Shown here: positions 38,587-47,171 of the stretch, piece after piece
Numbering within the stretch: the stretch's first letter is position 1
Layout: every line of letters starts with the position of its first letter
DNA from: an uncultured Pelagibacteraceae bacterium
Lineage (GTDB): Bacteria; Pseudomonadota; Alphaproteobacteria; Pelagibacterales; Pelagibacteraceae
Reading direction: 5' to 3'
Length of the DNA: 64,000 nucleotides
Assembly: GCA_902628275.1 (NCBI GenBank)
Contig: CACOMI010000002.1
Coordinates: 62,001 to 126,000 of the forward strand
The notes under the pieces: model-generated
Database searches by the model: none
Told to the model about the DNA's origin: nothing
What the model saw: only the letters and a program-made list of their open reading frames with translations
Position numbers and translations under genes: made by a program

Positions 38587-40371
38587 TTGAATAAATACAG
38601 AACACATAAGTGTAATGAATTAAGAAAAGAGGATGTAGATAAAAAAATTTCTCTTTCAGGTTGGATAAATAAAAAAAGAGACCATGGTAATTTATTGTTT
38701 ATTGATTTAAGAGATAATTTTGGAATTACCCAATGTATAATTGATAAAGAAAATAGAAATTTTTCTTACTTAGAAAAAATACAATTAGAAACAGTAATTA
38801 AACTTGAGGGACAAGTTGTTAATAGATCTAAAGAAACAATTAATCATGAAATTGATACAGGTGAAATAGAGATTGCTATTGAGAATTTCGAAGTTTTAGG
38901 CGCTTGTAAGGAATTACCAATGCCAGTTTTTAGTGATCAAGAGTATGCAGAAGAAATTAGATTAAAATATAGATTTTTAGATCTAAGAAGAAAAAAAATT
39001 CATGAAAATATAATTTTAAGATCTAAAGTAATTTCATATATCCGTAATGAAATGACAAAATTAGGTTTCTTAGAATTTCAAACGCCAATTTTAACCTCCT
39101 CTAGTCCAGAAGGTGCAAGAGATTTTTTAGTGCCAAGCCGTTTAAACCCTGGAAAATTTTATGCATTACCTCAAGCTCCACAGCAATTTAAGCAATTAAT
39201 AATGGTCTCTGGATTTGATAGATACTTTCAAATAGCCCCTTGTTTTAGAGATGAAGATGCAAGAGCGGATAGAAGTCCCGGGGAATTTTACCAATTAGAT
39301 TTAGAAATGTCTTTTGTTGAGCAGGAGGATGTATTTAATGTAGTTGAAAAATTAATGGTTAATACATTTAAAAAATTTTCGAATAAAAAAATAATGTTTG
39401 ATAAGTTTCCTAAAATTACATACGCAGAGGCAATGCTTAAATATGGAAGTGATAAACCAGATTTAAGAAACCCACTTATTATAAATGATATAACTGAAAT
39501 ATTTACAAGAGAAGATGTTTCATTTGAAATATTTAAAAAATTAGTAAAATCTGGATCTAAAGTTAGATGTATTGTAACAAAAAATACAAAGGATAAACCA
39601 AGAAGTTTTTTTGATAATATTGATAAATGGGCAAAGGAAGAAGGTGGTTCTGGTCTTGCATATTTTACTTTTGAAAAAGATAAAGATATTTCAGCAAAAG
39701 GACCAATAGGTAAATTCTTTTCTCAGAATGCATTACTTGAAATCATGAAAAAAACTAACAGTGAAATAGGGGACAGTATTTTCATGGCTTGTGGAAAACT
39801 AGATGAGTTAGAAAAAATTACAGCTTTAGCGAGAGATAAAATTGCAAAAGATCTTGATATAATTGATGAAAATATTTTCGCATTTTGTTGGATTGTAGAT
39901 TATCCAATGTTTGAAAAAGATGAATTAACAAATAAGATTAAATTCAGTCATAATCCATTTTCAATGCCTCAGGGTAATTTGAATGAAAAAGATTTTGAAA
40001 ACCCTTTAGATATACTTGCATATCAATACGATATAGTTTGTAATGGAACAGAATTATCCTCTGGTGCGATTAGAAATCATAAGCCAGAACTTATGTATAA
40101 ACTATTCTCAATTGCAGGATATGAAAAAAAACAGGTAGATGAAAAATTTAGTGGAATGATTAATGCACTTAGTTATGGTGCACCACCACACGGAGGAATA
40201 GCGCCTGGTATTGATAGAATAGTAATGTTACTGGCTAATGAGAAAAACATTAGAGAAGTTACAATGTTTCCGATGAATCAGAACGCACAAGATTTAATGA
40301 TGAATGCACCATCCGAGGTAAATCTAGATCAATTGAAAGAATTAAACCTTGCTTTAAAAACAAAAAAATAA
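38587..40371 (+). CDS. aspS: Aspartyl-tRNA synthetase
   Basis: TTG start; RTHKCNELRKEDV, LSGWINKKRDHGNLLFIDLRD, FRDEDARADRSPGEFYQLDLEMSF, GAPPHGGIAPGIDRIVMLL. Confidence 0.97.
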   Translation: MNKYRTHKCNELRKEDVDKKISLSGWINKKRDHGNLLFIDLRDNFGITQCIIDKENRNFSYLEKIQLETVIKLEGQVVNRSKETINHEIDTGEIEIAIENFEVLGACKELPMPVFSDQEYAEEIRLKYRFLDLRRKKIHENIILRSKVISYIRNEMTKLGFLEFQTPILTSSSPEGARDFLVPSRLNPGKFYALPQAPQQFKQLIMVSGFDRYFQIAPCFRDEDARADRSPGEFYQLDLEMSFVEQEDVFNVVEKLMVNTFKKFSNKKIMFDKFPKITYAEAMLKYGSDKPDLRNPLIINDITEIFTREDVSFEIFKKLVKSGSKVRCIVTKNTKDKPRSFFDNIDKWAKEEGGSGLAYFTFEKDKDISAKGPIGKFFSQNALLEIMKKTNSEIGDSIFMACGKLDELEKITALARDKIAKDLDIIDENIFAFCWIVDYPMFEKDELTNKIKFSHNPFSMPQGNLNEKDFENPLDILAYQYDIVCNGTELSSGAIRNHKPELMYKLFSIAGYEKKQVDEKFSGMINALSYGAPPHGGIAPGIDRIVMLLANEKNIREVTMFPMNQNAQDLMMNAPSEVNLDQLKELNLALKTKK

Positions 40372-40373
40372 AA

Positions 40374-41198
40374 TTATTTTTTACCTTTTAAGCTTATTTT
40401 TACATCTGAGAGATCTACAAGATTTTTTTTATAATTATTTCTGACAAAACCTTTGCTAGTAATATCTTTTACAATTTTTAATAATTGATTTTGATCTTCA
40501 GAGTTTTGATCCTCTGTATTGATATTATCATTTCCTCCAATAGCTGGAGTGTGGGCCAGATCCTCTCTATTCTGATAAGAAATAGCTAGCTCTCTGAAAA
40601 TATAATCTAAAATTGATGTAGCACTTAAAATTCTATCATTACCATGAACTTTGCCAGAGGGTTCAAATTTCGTACCAACAAATGCACTTATAAATTCATC
40701 TAATGGAACACCATATTGAAGGCCTAGAGATACAGCTATAGCAAAGTTATTCATTAAAGCTTTTACAAGCTCACCTTCTTTACTAGTATCAATAAAAATT
40801 TCTCCTATTTTTCCATCTTCATATTCTCCAGTATGAAGGTATACCTTGTGATCACCAATAGTAGCTTTTTGAATATATCCTTTCCTTCTATCTGGCATGC
40901 TAAATCTTTTATCTGATTTCTCATTTGTTTTACTTATATTTGTTAATACACTTTCTTTATTGATAGGGATTTTATTGTTCGTTTCAGTTACTACTTCTAC
41001 TTTTTTGGCCTCAAGTGTTTTATTATTTTTTGGATCTAAGTTTTTTGTTTTTCTATTATCAAGCTTTACATCCAAAACCTCAAATTTTCCATCATCTCTC
41101 TTTTCTAAATTTTTTAATTCTGCCTCATTAATATCATCTAAATAGTGATTAACTTTAAAGGTACAGGTATAATAAGTTTCAACTAAATATTTTGCCAT
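40374..41198 (-). CDS. Standalone protein homologous to the C-terminal (TSCPD-like) region of B12-dependent ribonucleotide reductase NrdJ
   Basis: [113 protein letters not shown] resembles the NrdJ C-terminus; no catalytic NrdJ domain nearby. Confidence 0.85.
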   Translation of the reverse strand: MAKYLVETYYTCTFKVNHYLDDINEAELKNLEKRDDGKFEVLDVKLDNRKTKNLDPKNNKTLEAKKVEVVTETNNKIPINKESVLTNISKTNEKSDKRFSMPDRRKGYIQKATIGDHKVYLHTGEYEDGKIGEIFIDTSKEGELVKALMNNFAIAVSLGLQYGVPLDEFISAFVGTKFEPSGKVHGNDRILSATSILDYIFRELAISYQNREDLAHTPAIGGNDNINTEDQNSEDQNQLLKIVKDITSKGFVRNNYKKNLVDLSDVKISLKGKK

Positions 41199-41312
41199 TT
41201 AACCTCAATTTTAAAATTTAATTTGAATATTGAATCAATTAACTTATATACATATTCATATTTTAGTCTAATTTTAATTTTACAATTTTTAATTGAATAA
41301 ATAAAAAAAAAT

Positions 41313-41672
41313 ATGTTGACACTTTTAAAAAAAATTTTCACTTGGTGGAATCAAGATACTTTTGGCACAAGACTTAAAACTATTTTTTTTGGAAAATTTG
41401 TTGGTACAGATGAGTTAGGGAATAAATACTATGAAAGTAAAAATGGAAAAAGATGGGTCATCTATTCAAATACAATTGACGCATCAAAAATTCCTGTAGA
41501 ATGGTATTCGTGGATGCATTTTACCCCTAATAAAATTGAAAAAAAACACAGATTAGAAAAATATGATTGGCAAAAACCACATCAAGAAAATTTAACAGGA
41601 ACTGACTCAGCATATTATCCAAATAAAAATAAAGATGGTGTCAAAAAGAAATACTCTAGTTGGAAAGAATAA
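41313..41672 (+). CDS. NADH:ubiquinone oxidoreductase accessory subunit, NDUFA12 family
   Basis: WWNQDTFGTRLKTIFFGKFVGTDELGNKYYESKNGKRWVIYSNTIDASKIPVEWYSWMHF. Confidence 0.93.
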   Translation: MLTLLKKIFTWWNQDTFGTRLKTIFFGKFVGTDELGNKYYESKNGKRWVIYSNTIDASKIPVEWYSWMHFTPNKIEKKHRLEKYDWQKPHQENLTGTDSAYYPNKNKDGVKKKYSSWKE

Positions 41673-42042
41673 TTTTAAATTATTATTTTTAGTTTGTTTA
41701 ATTTATTTTTCTTCAATTATAAATTCAAATTCAAAAAATAATTTAGAAGGTATTTTTACTGATATAAAAATTTTAGATAAAATAAGTTCTAAAAACACTT
41801 TGCTAAAACTTAAAAATGGTGAATTGACACAATATAAGGATTTATCAATTAAAAGTCTTAAGTGTAAAAATTCTGAGTTTGATGATAACCCAGAAATAAC
41901 AGCCTATATACAGGTCAGAGACTTAACAAATAAAAATAATAATGAGGTTTTTGTATTTAATGGCTGGATGTTTTCATCTAGCCCTTCAATAACACCTTTT
42001 GATCATCCTGTTTACGATGTGTGGCTACTAAGTTGTTATTAA
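41635..42042 (+). CDS. DUF2155 domain protein
   Basis: LKLKNGELTQYKDLSIKSLKCKNSEFDDNPEITAYIQVRD...VFNGWMFSSSPSITPFDHPVYDVWLLSCY; next to the NDUFA12 gene. Confidence 0.85.
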   Translation: MVSKRNTLVGKNNFKLLFLVCLIYFSSIINSNSKNNLEGIFTDIKILDKISSKNTLLKLKNGELTQYKDLSIKSLKCKNSEFDDNPEITAYIQVRDLTNKNNNEVFVFNGWMFSSSPSITPFDHPVYDVWLLSCY

Positions 42043-43376
42043 ACAATAGAGTCTTTATCTAACCAACTTACATTAAATTCTGAACTGATAAACTTTTTGT
42101 GGTTTAGTAATTTTTTATGTAATGGAATTGTAGTAGTTATTCCTTCAATCACAAATTCATCCAAAGATCTATTCATTCTTTGAATAGCCTCGGTTCTATT
42201 TCTGCCATGACAAATTAATTTACAAACCATACTGTCATAATAAGGTGTTACCTTATAACCTTGAAATATTGCACCATCTACTCTAGTTCTAAAACCTGAT
42301 GGTTGATGACACATGGTTATTATTCCAGGTGAGGGCTGAAAGTTTTTACTTGCATCTTCAGCATTTATTCTGCACTCAATCGCATGACCTCTAGGATTTA
42401 TATCACTCTGTTTTAAGGCTGTTTCACCTGAAAAAGCTATCCAAATTTGTTCTTTAATAATATCAATTCCAGTTACCATCTCAGTCACTGGATGTTCAAC
42501 TTGAACTCTTGTATTCATCTCTAGAAAATAAAACTTCCCATCTTCATAAATAAATTCAACGGTTCCAGCGCCCATATAACCAATTTTAGAGACCATATTT
42601 ACCGTTTTTTCAAAAAGATCTTTTCTTATTTCATGGTTTAAAACTGGGCTAGGCGTCTCCTCAATTAATTTTTGATGCCTTCTTTGAACTGAACAATCTC
42701 GTTCATGAAGGTGTACTACTCTGTTTTTGCCAGCTAAAATTTGAACTTCTATATGTCTTGGATTTTGAAAAAATTTTTCAATATAAACTTCATTGTTTCC
42801 AAAATATTTTTGAGCTTCAGATTTTGCGGTTGAAAATAACGATTCAAATTCTTCTTCCCTATAAACTATTTTCATACCTTTACCTCCACCCCCACCTGAG
42901 GCTTTAATTAAGACAGGAAAACCAATTCTTTTACAGAGTTCTTTTGCTTCAGAAATATCTTTTACACCACCCTCAGATCCCTCAATAACAGGTAACCCAT
43001 TTTCTTTTGCAATTCTTTTTGCTTGAATTTTATCACCCATCATTTCGATATGTTTTGAAGAAGCTCCAATAAAATTAATTTTATTTTCCTCTAAAATTTT
43101 AGCAAAATTAGCATTTTCAGAGAGAAAGCCATACCCAGGATGAACCGCGTCAGCATTTGTAAGTTCAACCGCTGACATTAAAGCTGGAATATTTAAATAA
43201 CTATTTGCAGGTTGATGCGAGCCGATGCATACACTCTCATCTGCCATTCTCACATGCATACTTTCTCTATCTACGTCTGAGTGAACAGCTACAGTAGGTA
43301 TTCCCCATTCTTTACATGCTCTAATAATTCTAACTGCAATCTCCCCTCGGTTTGCAATTAATATTTTTTTAAACAT
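42039..43376 (-). CDS. accC: Acetyl-CoA carboxylase, biotin carboxylase subunit
   Basis: MFKKILIANRGEIAVRIIRACKE, KASGGGGGKGMKIV, HERDCSVQRRHQKLIEE, EMNTRVQVEHPVTEM. Confidence 0.98.
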   Translation of the reverse strand: MFKKILIANRGEIAVRIIRACKEWGIPTVAVHSDVDRESMHVRMADESVCIGSHQPANSYLNIPALMSAVELTNADAVHPGYGFLSENANFAKILEENKINFIGASSKHIEMMGDKIQAKRIAKENGLPVIEGSEGGVKDISEAKELCKRIGFPVLIKASGGGGGKGMKIVYREEEFESLFSTAKSEAQKYFGNNEVYIEKFFQNPRHIEVQILAGKNRVVHLHERDCSVQRRHQKLIEETPSPVLNHEIRKDLFEKTVNMVSKIGYMGAGTVEFIYEDGKFYFLEMNTRVQVEHPVTEMVTGIDIIKEQIWIAFSGETALKQSDINPRGHAIECRINAEDASKNFQPSPGIITMCHQPSGFRTRVDGAIFQGYKVTPYYDSMVCKLICHGRNRTEAIQRMNRSLDEFVIEGITTTIPLHKKLLNHKKFISSEFNVSWLDKDSIV

Positions 43377-43379
43377 TAT

Positions 43380-43814
43380 TTATTCTAGGATAATAATAGT
43401 TTGACCGAATTCTACAGGTTGACCATCTTCAACACAAATTTCTTTTACTACACCATCTGCTGTTGAAGGAACATGATTCATTGTTTTCATTGCCTCAACA
43501 ATCATTATTGTATCACCTTTTTTAATTTTTTTTCCAATCTCAACAAACTTTTTAGCACCAGGTTCTGGAGCATGATAAGCAGTTCCAATTATAGGTGAAG
43601 TAATTTCAGTTCCTGATTTAATATTTTGAGTTTGTGAAGGTACTGAACTTGTTTCAGGTGATGAGGACGAAATAACTTGTGGTTGATTACTAATTGAAAC
43701 ATTATTTTTTGATACTTTAATTCTTGTATCTTTTTCAGTTATCTCTATTTCAGTAAGATTAAATTCTTTTAAATAATCACTTAATTCTTTAATTATTTTT
43801 TTATCTATTTTCAT
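43380..43814 (-). CDS. accB: Biotin carboxyl carrier protein
   Basis: C-terminal VEAMKTMNHVPSTADGVVKEICVEDGQPVEFGQTIIILE (typical EAMKMMN reads EAMKTMN here). Confidence 0.96.
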   Translation of the reverse strand: MKIDKKIIKELSDYLKEFNLTEIEITEKDTRIKVSKNNVSISNQPQVISSSSPETSSVPSQTQNIKSGTEITSPIIGTAYHAPEPGAKKFVEIGKKIKKGDTIMIVEAMKTMNHVPSTADGVVKEICVEDGQPVEFGQTIIILE

Positions 43815-44250
43815 TTTGCAAAGTCTTTTGTAATGAAATTATGGCCAAAATATATCCTTCAGCACCTAATCCAAAAATTCCTCCACTTACGACACCACTT
43901 ATAAGTGATTTATGTCTAAATTCCTCTCTTTTATAAATATTAGATAAATGTAGCTCGATAATTGGTTTTTTGAATAAATCTAGAGCATCTCTTATGGCTA
44001 CAGAGGTATGAGTAAATGCAGCAGCATTTATAATCATACCATCAAATTTTTTCCTAGCATCTTGAATTATATTAACAAGCTCTCCTTCAATATTAGATTG
44101 GGCAAAGTCAATATCAAGACCAATTTCTTGTCCTTTTTTAGAACAATTTTCTTTAAGTTGGTCAAACGTAGTTGATCCATATTGTGATTGTTCTCTTTCT
44201 CCTAATAGATTAAGATTTGGACCATTAATAATAATTATTTTATTATTCAT
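43801..44250 (-). CDS. aroQ: Type II 3-dehydroquinate dehydratase
   Basis: IIINGPNLNLLGEREQSQYGSTTFDQL, NAAAFTHTSVAIRDAL, ELHLSNIYKREEFRHKSLIS. Confidence 0.97.
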   Translation of the reverse strand: MNNKIIIINGPNLNLLGEREQSQYGSTTFDQLKENCSKKGQEIGLDIDFAQSNIEGELVNIIQDARKKFDGMIINAAAFTHTSVAIRDALDLFKKPIIELHLSNIYKREEFRHKSLISGVVSGGIFGLGAEGYILAIISLQKTLQNENR

Positions 44251-44266
44251 TCAGCACTTATATACG

Positions 44267-44485
44267 ATGAAAAAAATAAAAAAAATAAAAATTAAAATAA
44301 ATGGTAAAATCAAATCTATAAATCAAGATTCTACCCTTTCTTTAGTGTTAAAAAATCTAAAAATTCCATTAAATAAAGTAGCTATTGAGCTTAATGAAGA
44401 AATAATAGATAAAAAAAAAATTAATAAAATAAAATTAAATAAAAATGATAAAATTGAAATAGTTCATTTTATTGGAGGTGGTTAA
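44267..44485 (+). CDS. thiS: Thiamine biosynthesis sulfur carrier protein
   Basis: Ubiquitin-like 72 aa ending in IGGG; followed by thiG. Confidence 0.88.
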   Translation: MKKIKKIKIKINGKIKSINQDSTLSLVLKNLKIPLNKVAIELNEEIIDKKKINKIKLNKNDKIEIVHFIGGG

Positions 44486-44486
44486 T

Positions 44487-45260
44487 TTGAAAAAAGATAA
44501 TCTAATTATTGCGAATAAAAAATTTAATTCCAGATTAATTGTTGGAACTGGAAAATACAAAAGCATGTCTGAGTGCGCAAAAGCAATTAAACTCTCAGGA
44601 GCAGAAATTGTAACAGTTGCCGTAAGAAGGGTTAATATTTCAGATAAAAATAAGCCTTTATTAATGGATTTTATCGATCCGAAAAAAATTACATATTTAC
44701 CCAATACTGCTGGATGTTTTAATTCAAAAGAAGCCTTAAGAACTTTGAGATTAGCAAGAGAAATAGGTGGTTGGAAGTTAGTTAAATTAGAAGTTTTAGG
44801 AGATAAAAAGAATTTATTTCCAGACATGATTGAAACTTTAAAATCTACAGAAGTTTTAGCTAAAGAGGGTTTTAAGGTTATGGTTTATTGTAATGATGAT
44901 CCATTAATGGCCAAACGTTTAGAGAATTCTGGTGCTGATGCTATAATGCCTTTAGCTGCACCTATTGGATCAGGACTGGGTATTCAAAATAAAATCAATA
45001 TTCAAATAATTAGAAAACAAACAAAGCTACCTTTAATTATAGATGCTGGTTTAGGTCAAGCTTCTGATGCTACAATCGCAATGGAGTTAGGTTGTGATGG
45101 TGTTTTAGTGAATACTGCAATAGCTAAAGCAAAAAAACCTTTTGAAATGGCTCTTGCATTTAAAAATGCAGTGATCGCAGGTAGACAATCATTTAAATCG
45201 GGTAGAATAGATAAAATTTTAATGGGTAATCCATCCTCTCCATCCAAAGGTATTATTTAG
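44487..45260 (+). CDS. thiG: Thiazole synthase
   Basis: RLIVGTGKYKSMSECAKAIKLSGAEIVTVAVRRVN, VMVYCNDDPLMAKRLENSGADAIMPLAAPIGSGLGIQN. TTG start inferred. Confidence 0.95.
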   Translation: MKKDNLIIANKKFNSRLIVGTGKYKSMSECAKAIKLSGAEIVTVAVRRVNISDKNKPLLMDFIDPKKITYLPNTAGCFNSKEALRTLRLAREIGGWKLVKLEVLGDKKNLFPDMIETLKSTEVLAKEGFKVMVYCNDDPLMAKRLENSGADAIMPLAAPIGSGLGIQNKINIQIIRKQTKLPLIIDAGLGQASDATIAMELGCDGVLVNTAIAKAKKPFEMALAFKNAVIAGRQSFKSGRIDKILMGNPSSPSKGII

Positions 45261-47070
45261 TTTTTTTATAAAATTTTTTTTTTTTATAAGTTTTTTTATT
45301 TATTTTTTTAACTTCTTTTTTCTCTATAAATTTAGTTTCTTTGTTTTGTACCTTTAGATTTTTTAAGCTCTCATAATTTTCTATCAATTCAATTGTTTTT
45401 TTTGATTTATTTTTTATATTTATAATATATTCAGGTATTATTAGATTATTATCAGTTACAATATCAATTGTAATTTTATTTTTTTTTTCAAAATAAGTTA
45501 AATCGTTAACAAAATTTTCTTTAAGAAAATCAGAAATTTTTTCACAAACTCTTAATTCAACAAATTTAGCTTTATTTATCACAGCTTTTAATTCAACTGT
45601 TTTCAGAAGTTTTTGTGCAAAAGACTCATCTGTCAGTGTAACTTTCCATTTAATTGCACTTTCCCTTAATCTTTGCCTAGACATTTCCAGTAGTCCAAAA
45701 TTACTTATCCTTCCAATTTGAATTCTAGCCCTGTCACTTCTACATTTCTCTTTAAGTTTTCGTTCTACTAATCTTCTATTTCCATAACTGAGCATATCAA
45801 TAAAATCTATTATTATAAGACCGGATAAATCTCTTATCTTTATTTGTCTTGCTATTTCCTCAGCTGCTTCAATATTCGTATCAAGAGCTGTACTTTCAAC
45901 ATTCTTGCCTCTAATCGAACTTCCAGAGTTAATATCTATTGATACTAGAGCTTCTGTTGGGTTGATAACCAAATATCCACCCGATTTTAATTTTATTTCT
46001 GAGTCGAAAATTTGATTTAATTTTTGTTCTATACTTTCTTGAATAAATAAAGGAACTTTACCTCTATATTTTTTTACTTTTTTTACACTTGATGGCATTA
46101 TTGTTTTCATAAAAGATTGAGCTTTTTTATACCCCTCATTACCTTCAACAATTATGTTTTGAGTATTATCGTCGAACATATCTCTTAAAGTTCTCTTAAT
46201 TATTTCACTTTCTTGATGAATTAAAGATGGAGCTATAGAATTAATGGCATTTTCTTTTATCTGTCCCCAACTTTTTATTAAAGTTTTTAAATCATTATCT
46301 ATTTCATTTTTTGTTTTATTACTTCCTGCGGTCCTAACAATTAAACCCATCTCTTTAGGTATTTGAATTTCATTTAAGATAGTTCTAATTTTTTTTCTAT
46401 CAGCAGGATTGAAAATTTTTCTAGAAATCCCCCCACCTTTAGGTGTATTAGGCATCAAAACAATATATTTTCCAGCTATAGATATAAATGTACTAAGAGC
46501 TGCACCTTTTTGTCCCCTTTCGTCTTTAATTACCTGAACAAGAATTACTTGATTTGGTTTAATAACTTCTTGTATTTTATATCTTTTAAATCTAAATCTA
46601 TTTTGTTTATTTTTTCCTTTTTCAACTTCTAAATTTCCTTTTGTAGTAAAATCTTCTTTTAGAATATTTTGATCACCAATTTGCTCTTCGGCTTCTTTTT
46701 CAATGGGATCATCTATTTCTAATTTTCCTTTAGCAATGTTTTCTTCTTCTTTTGCCTCAACTTCTTTTGAAAGTTCTTCTCTAGCCTTTTCTTCCTCTTC
46801 TTTGATTTTATCTAAGTCTGCTTTTGGAATTTGATAATAGTCAGACTGAATATCATTAAAAGATAGAAATCCATGTCTTTCTCTTCCAAAATCAATAAAA
46901 GCAGCTTGTAGAGATGGTTCTATTCTACTAACTTTACCTAAGTAGATGTTGTTTTTTATTAAGTTGTTTTTTAAGCCTTCGTACTCGTAGTCTTCAATAT
47001 TTTCTCCTGATTTGAGAACAACCCTAGTTTCATTTGGATGCGAAGCATCAATATATAAATTTTTTTCCAT
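45253..47070 (-). CDS. Ribonuclease E/G family
   Basis: NIYLGKVSRIEPSLQAAFIDFGRERHGFLSFNDI S1 region; GGYLVINPTEALVSIDINSG; GLIIIDFIDM; Lys-rich C-terminus. Confidence 0.93.
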   Translation of the reverse strand: MEKNLYIDASHPNETRVVLKSGENIEDYEYEGLKNNLIKNNIYLGKVSRIEPSLQAAFIDFGRERHGFLSFNDIQSDYYQIPKADLDKIKEEEEKAREELSKEVEAKEEENIAKGKLEIDDPIEKEAEEQIGDQNILKEDFTTKGNLEVEKGKNKQNRFRFKRYKIQEVIKPNQVILVQVIKDERGQKGAALSTFISIAGKYIVLMPNTPKGGGISRKIFNPADRKKIRTILNEIQIPKEMGLIVRTAGSNKTKNEIDNDLKTLIKSWGQIKENAINSIAPSLIHQESEIIKRTLRDMFDDNTQNIIVEGNEGYKKAQSFMKTIMPSSVKKVKKYRGKVPLFIQESIEQKLNQIFDSEIKLKSGGYLVINPTEALVSIDINSGSSIRGKNVESTALDTNIEAAEEIARQIKIRDLSGLIIIDFIDMLSYGNRRLVERKLKEKCRSDRARIQIGRISNFGLLEMSRQRLRESAIKWKVTLTDESFAQKLLKTVELKAVINKAKFVELRVCEKISDFLKENFVNDLTYFEKKNKITIDIVTDNNLIIPEYIINIKNKSKKTIELIENYESLKNLKVQNKETKFIEKKEVKKINKKTYKKKKFYKKTK

Positions 47071-47171
47071 AATTTTGTGATTGTTATTTGCATAAGCTAT
47101 TTGTTTTTTCTAAAATTTTGTTTAATCCTTTGCCATATCTTTAACAAATTCCAAGTTATAATGGAATTAAA

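Noticed and set aside
46561-46860. Acidic/basic insertion inside the S1 region of RNase E/G
   Set aside because: Low-complexity insertions at this place are usual in alphaproteobacterial RNase E.
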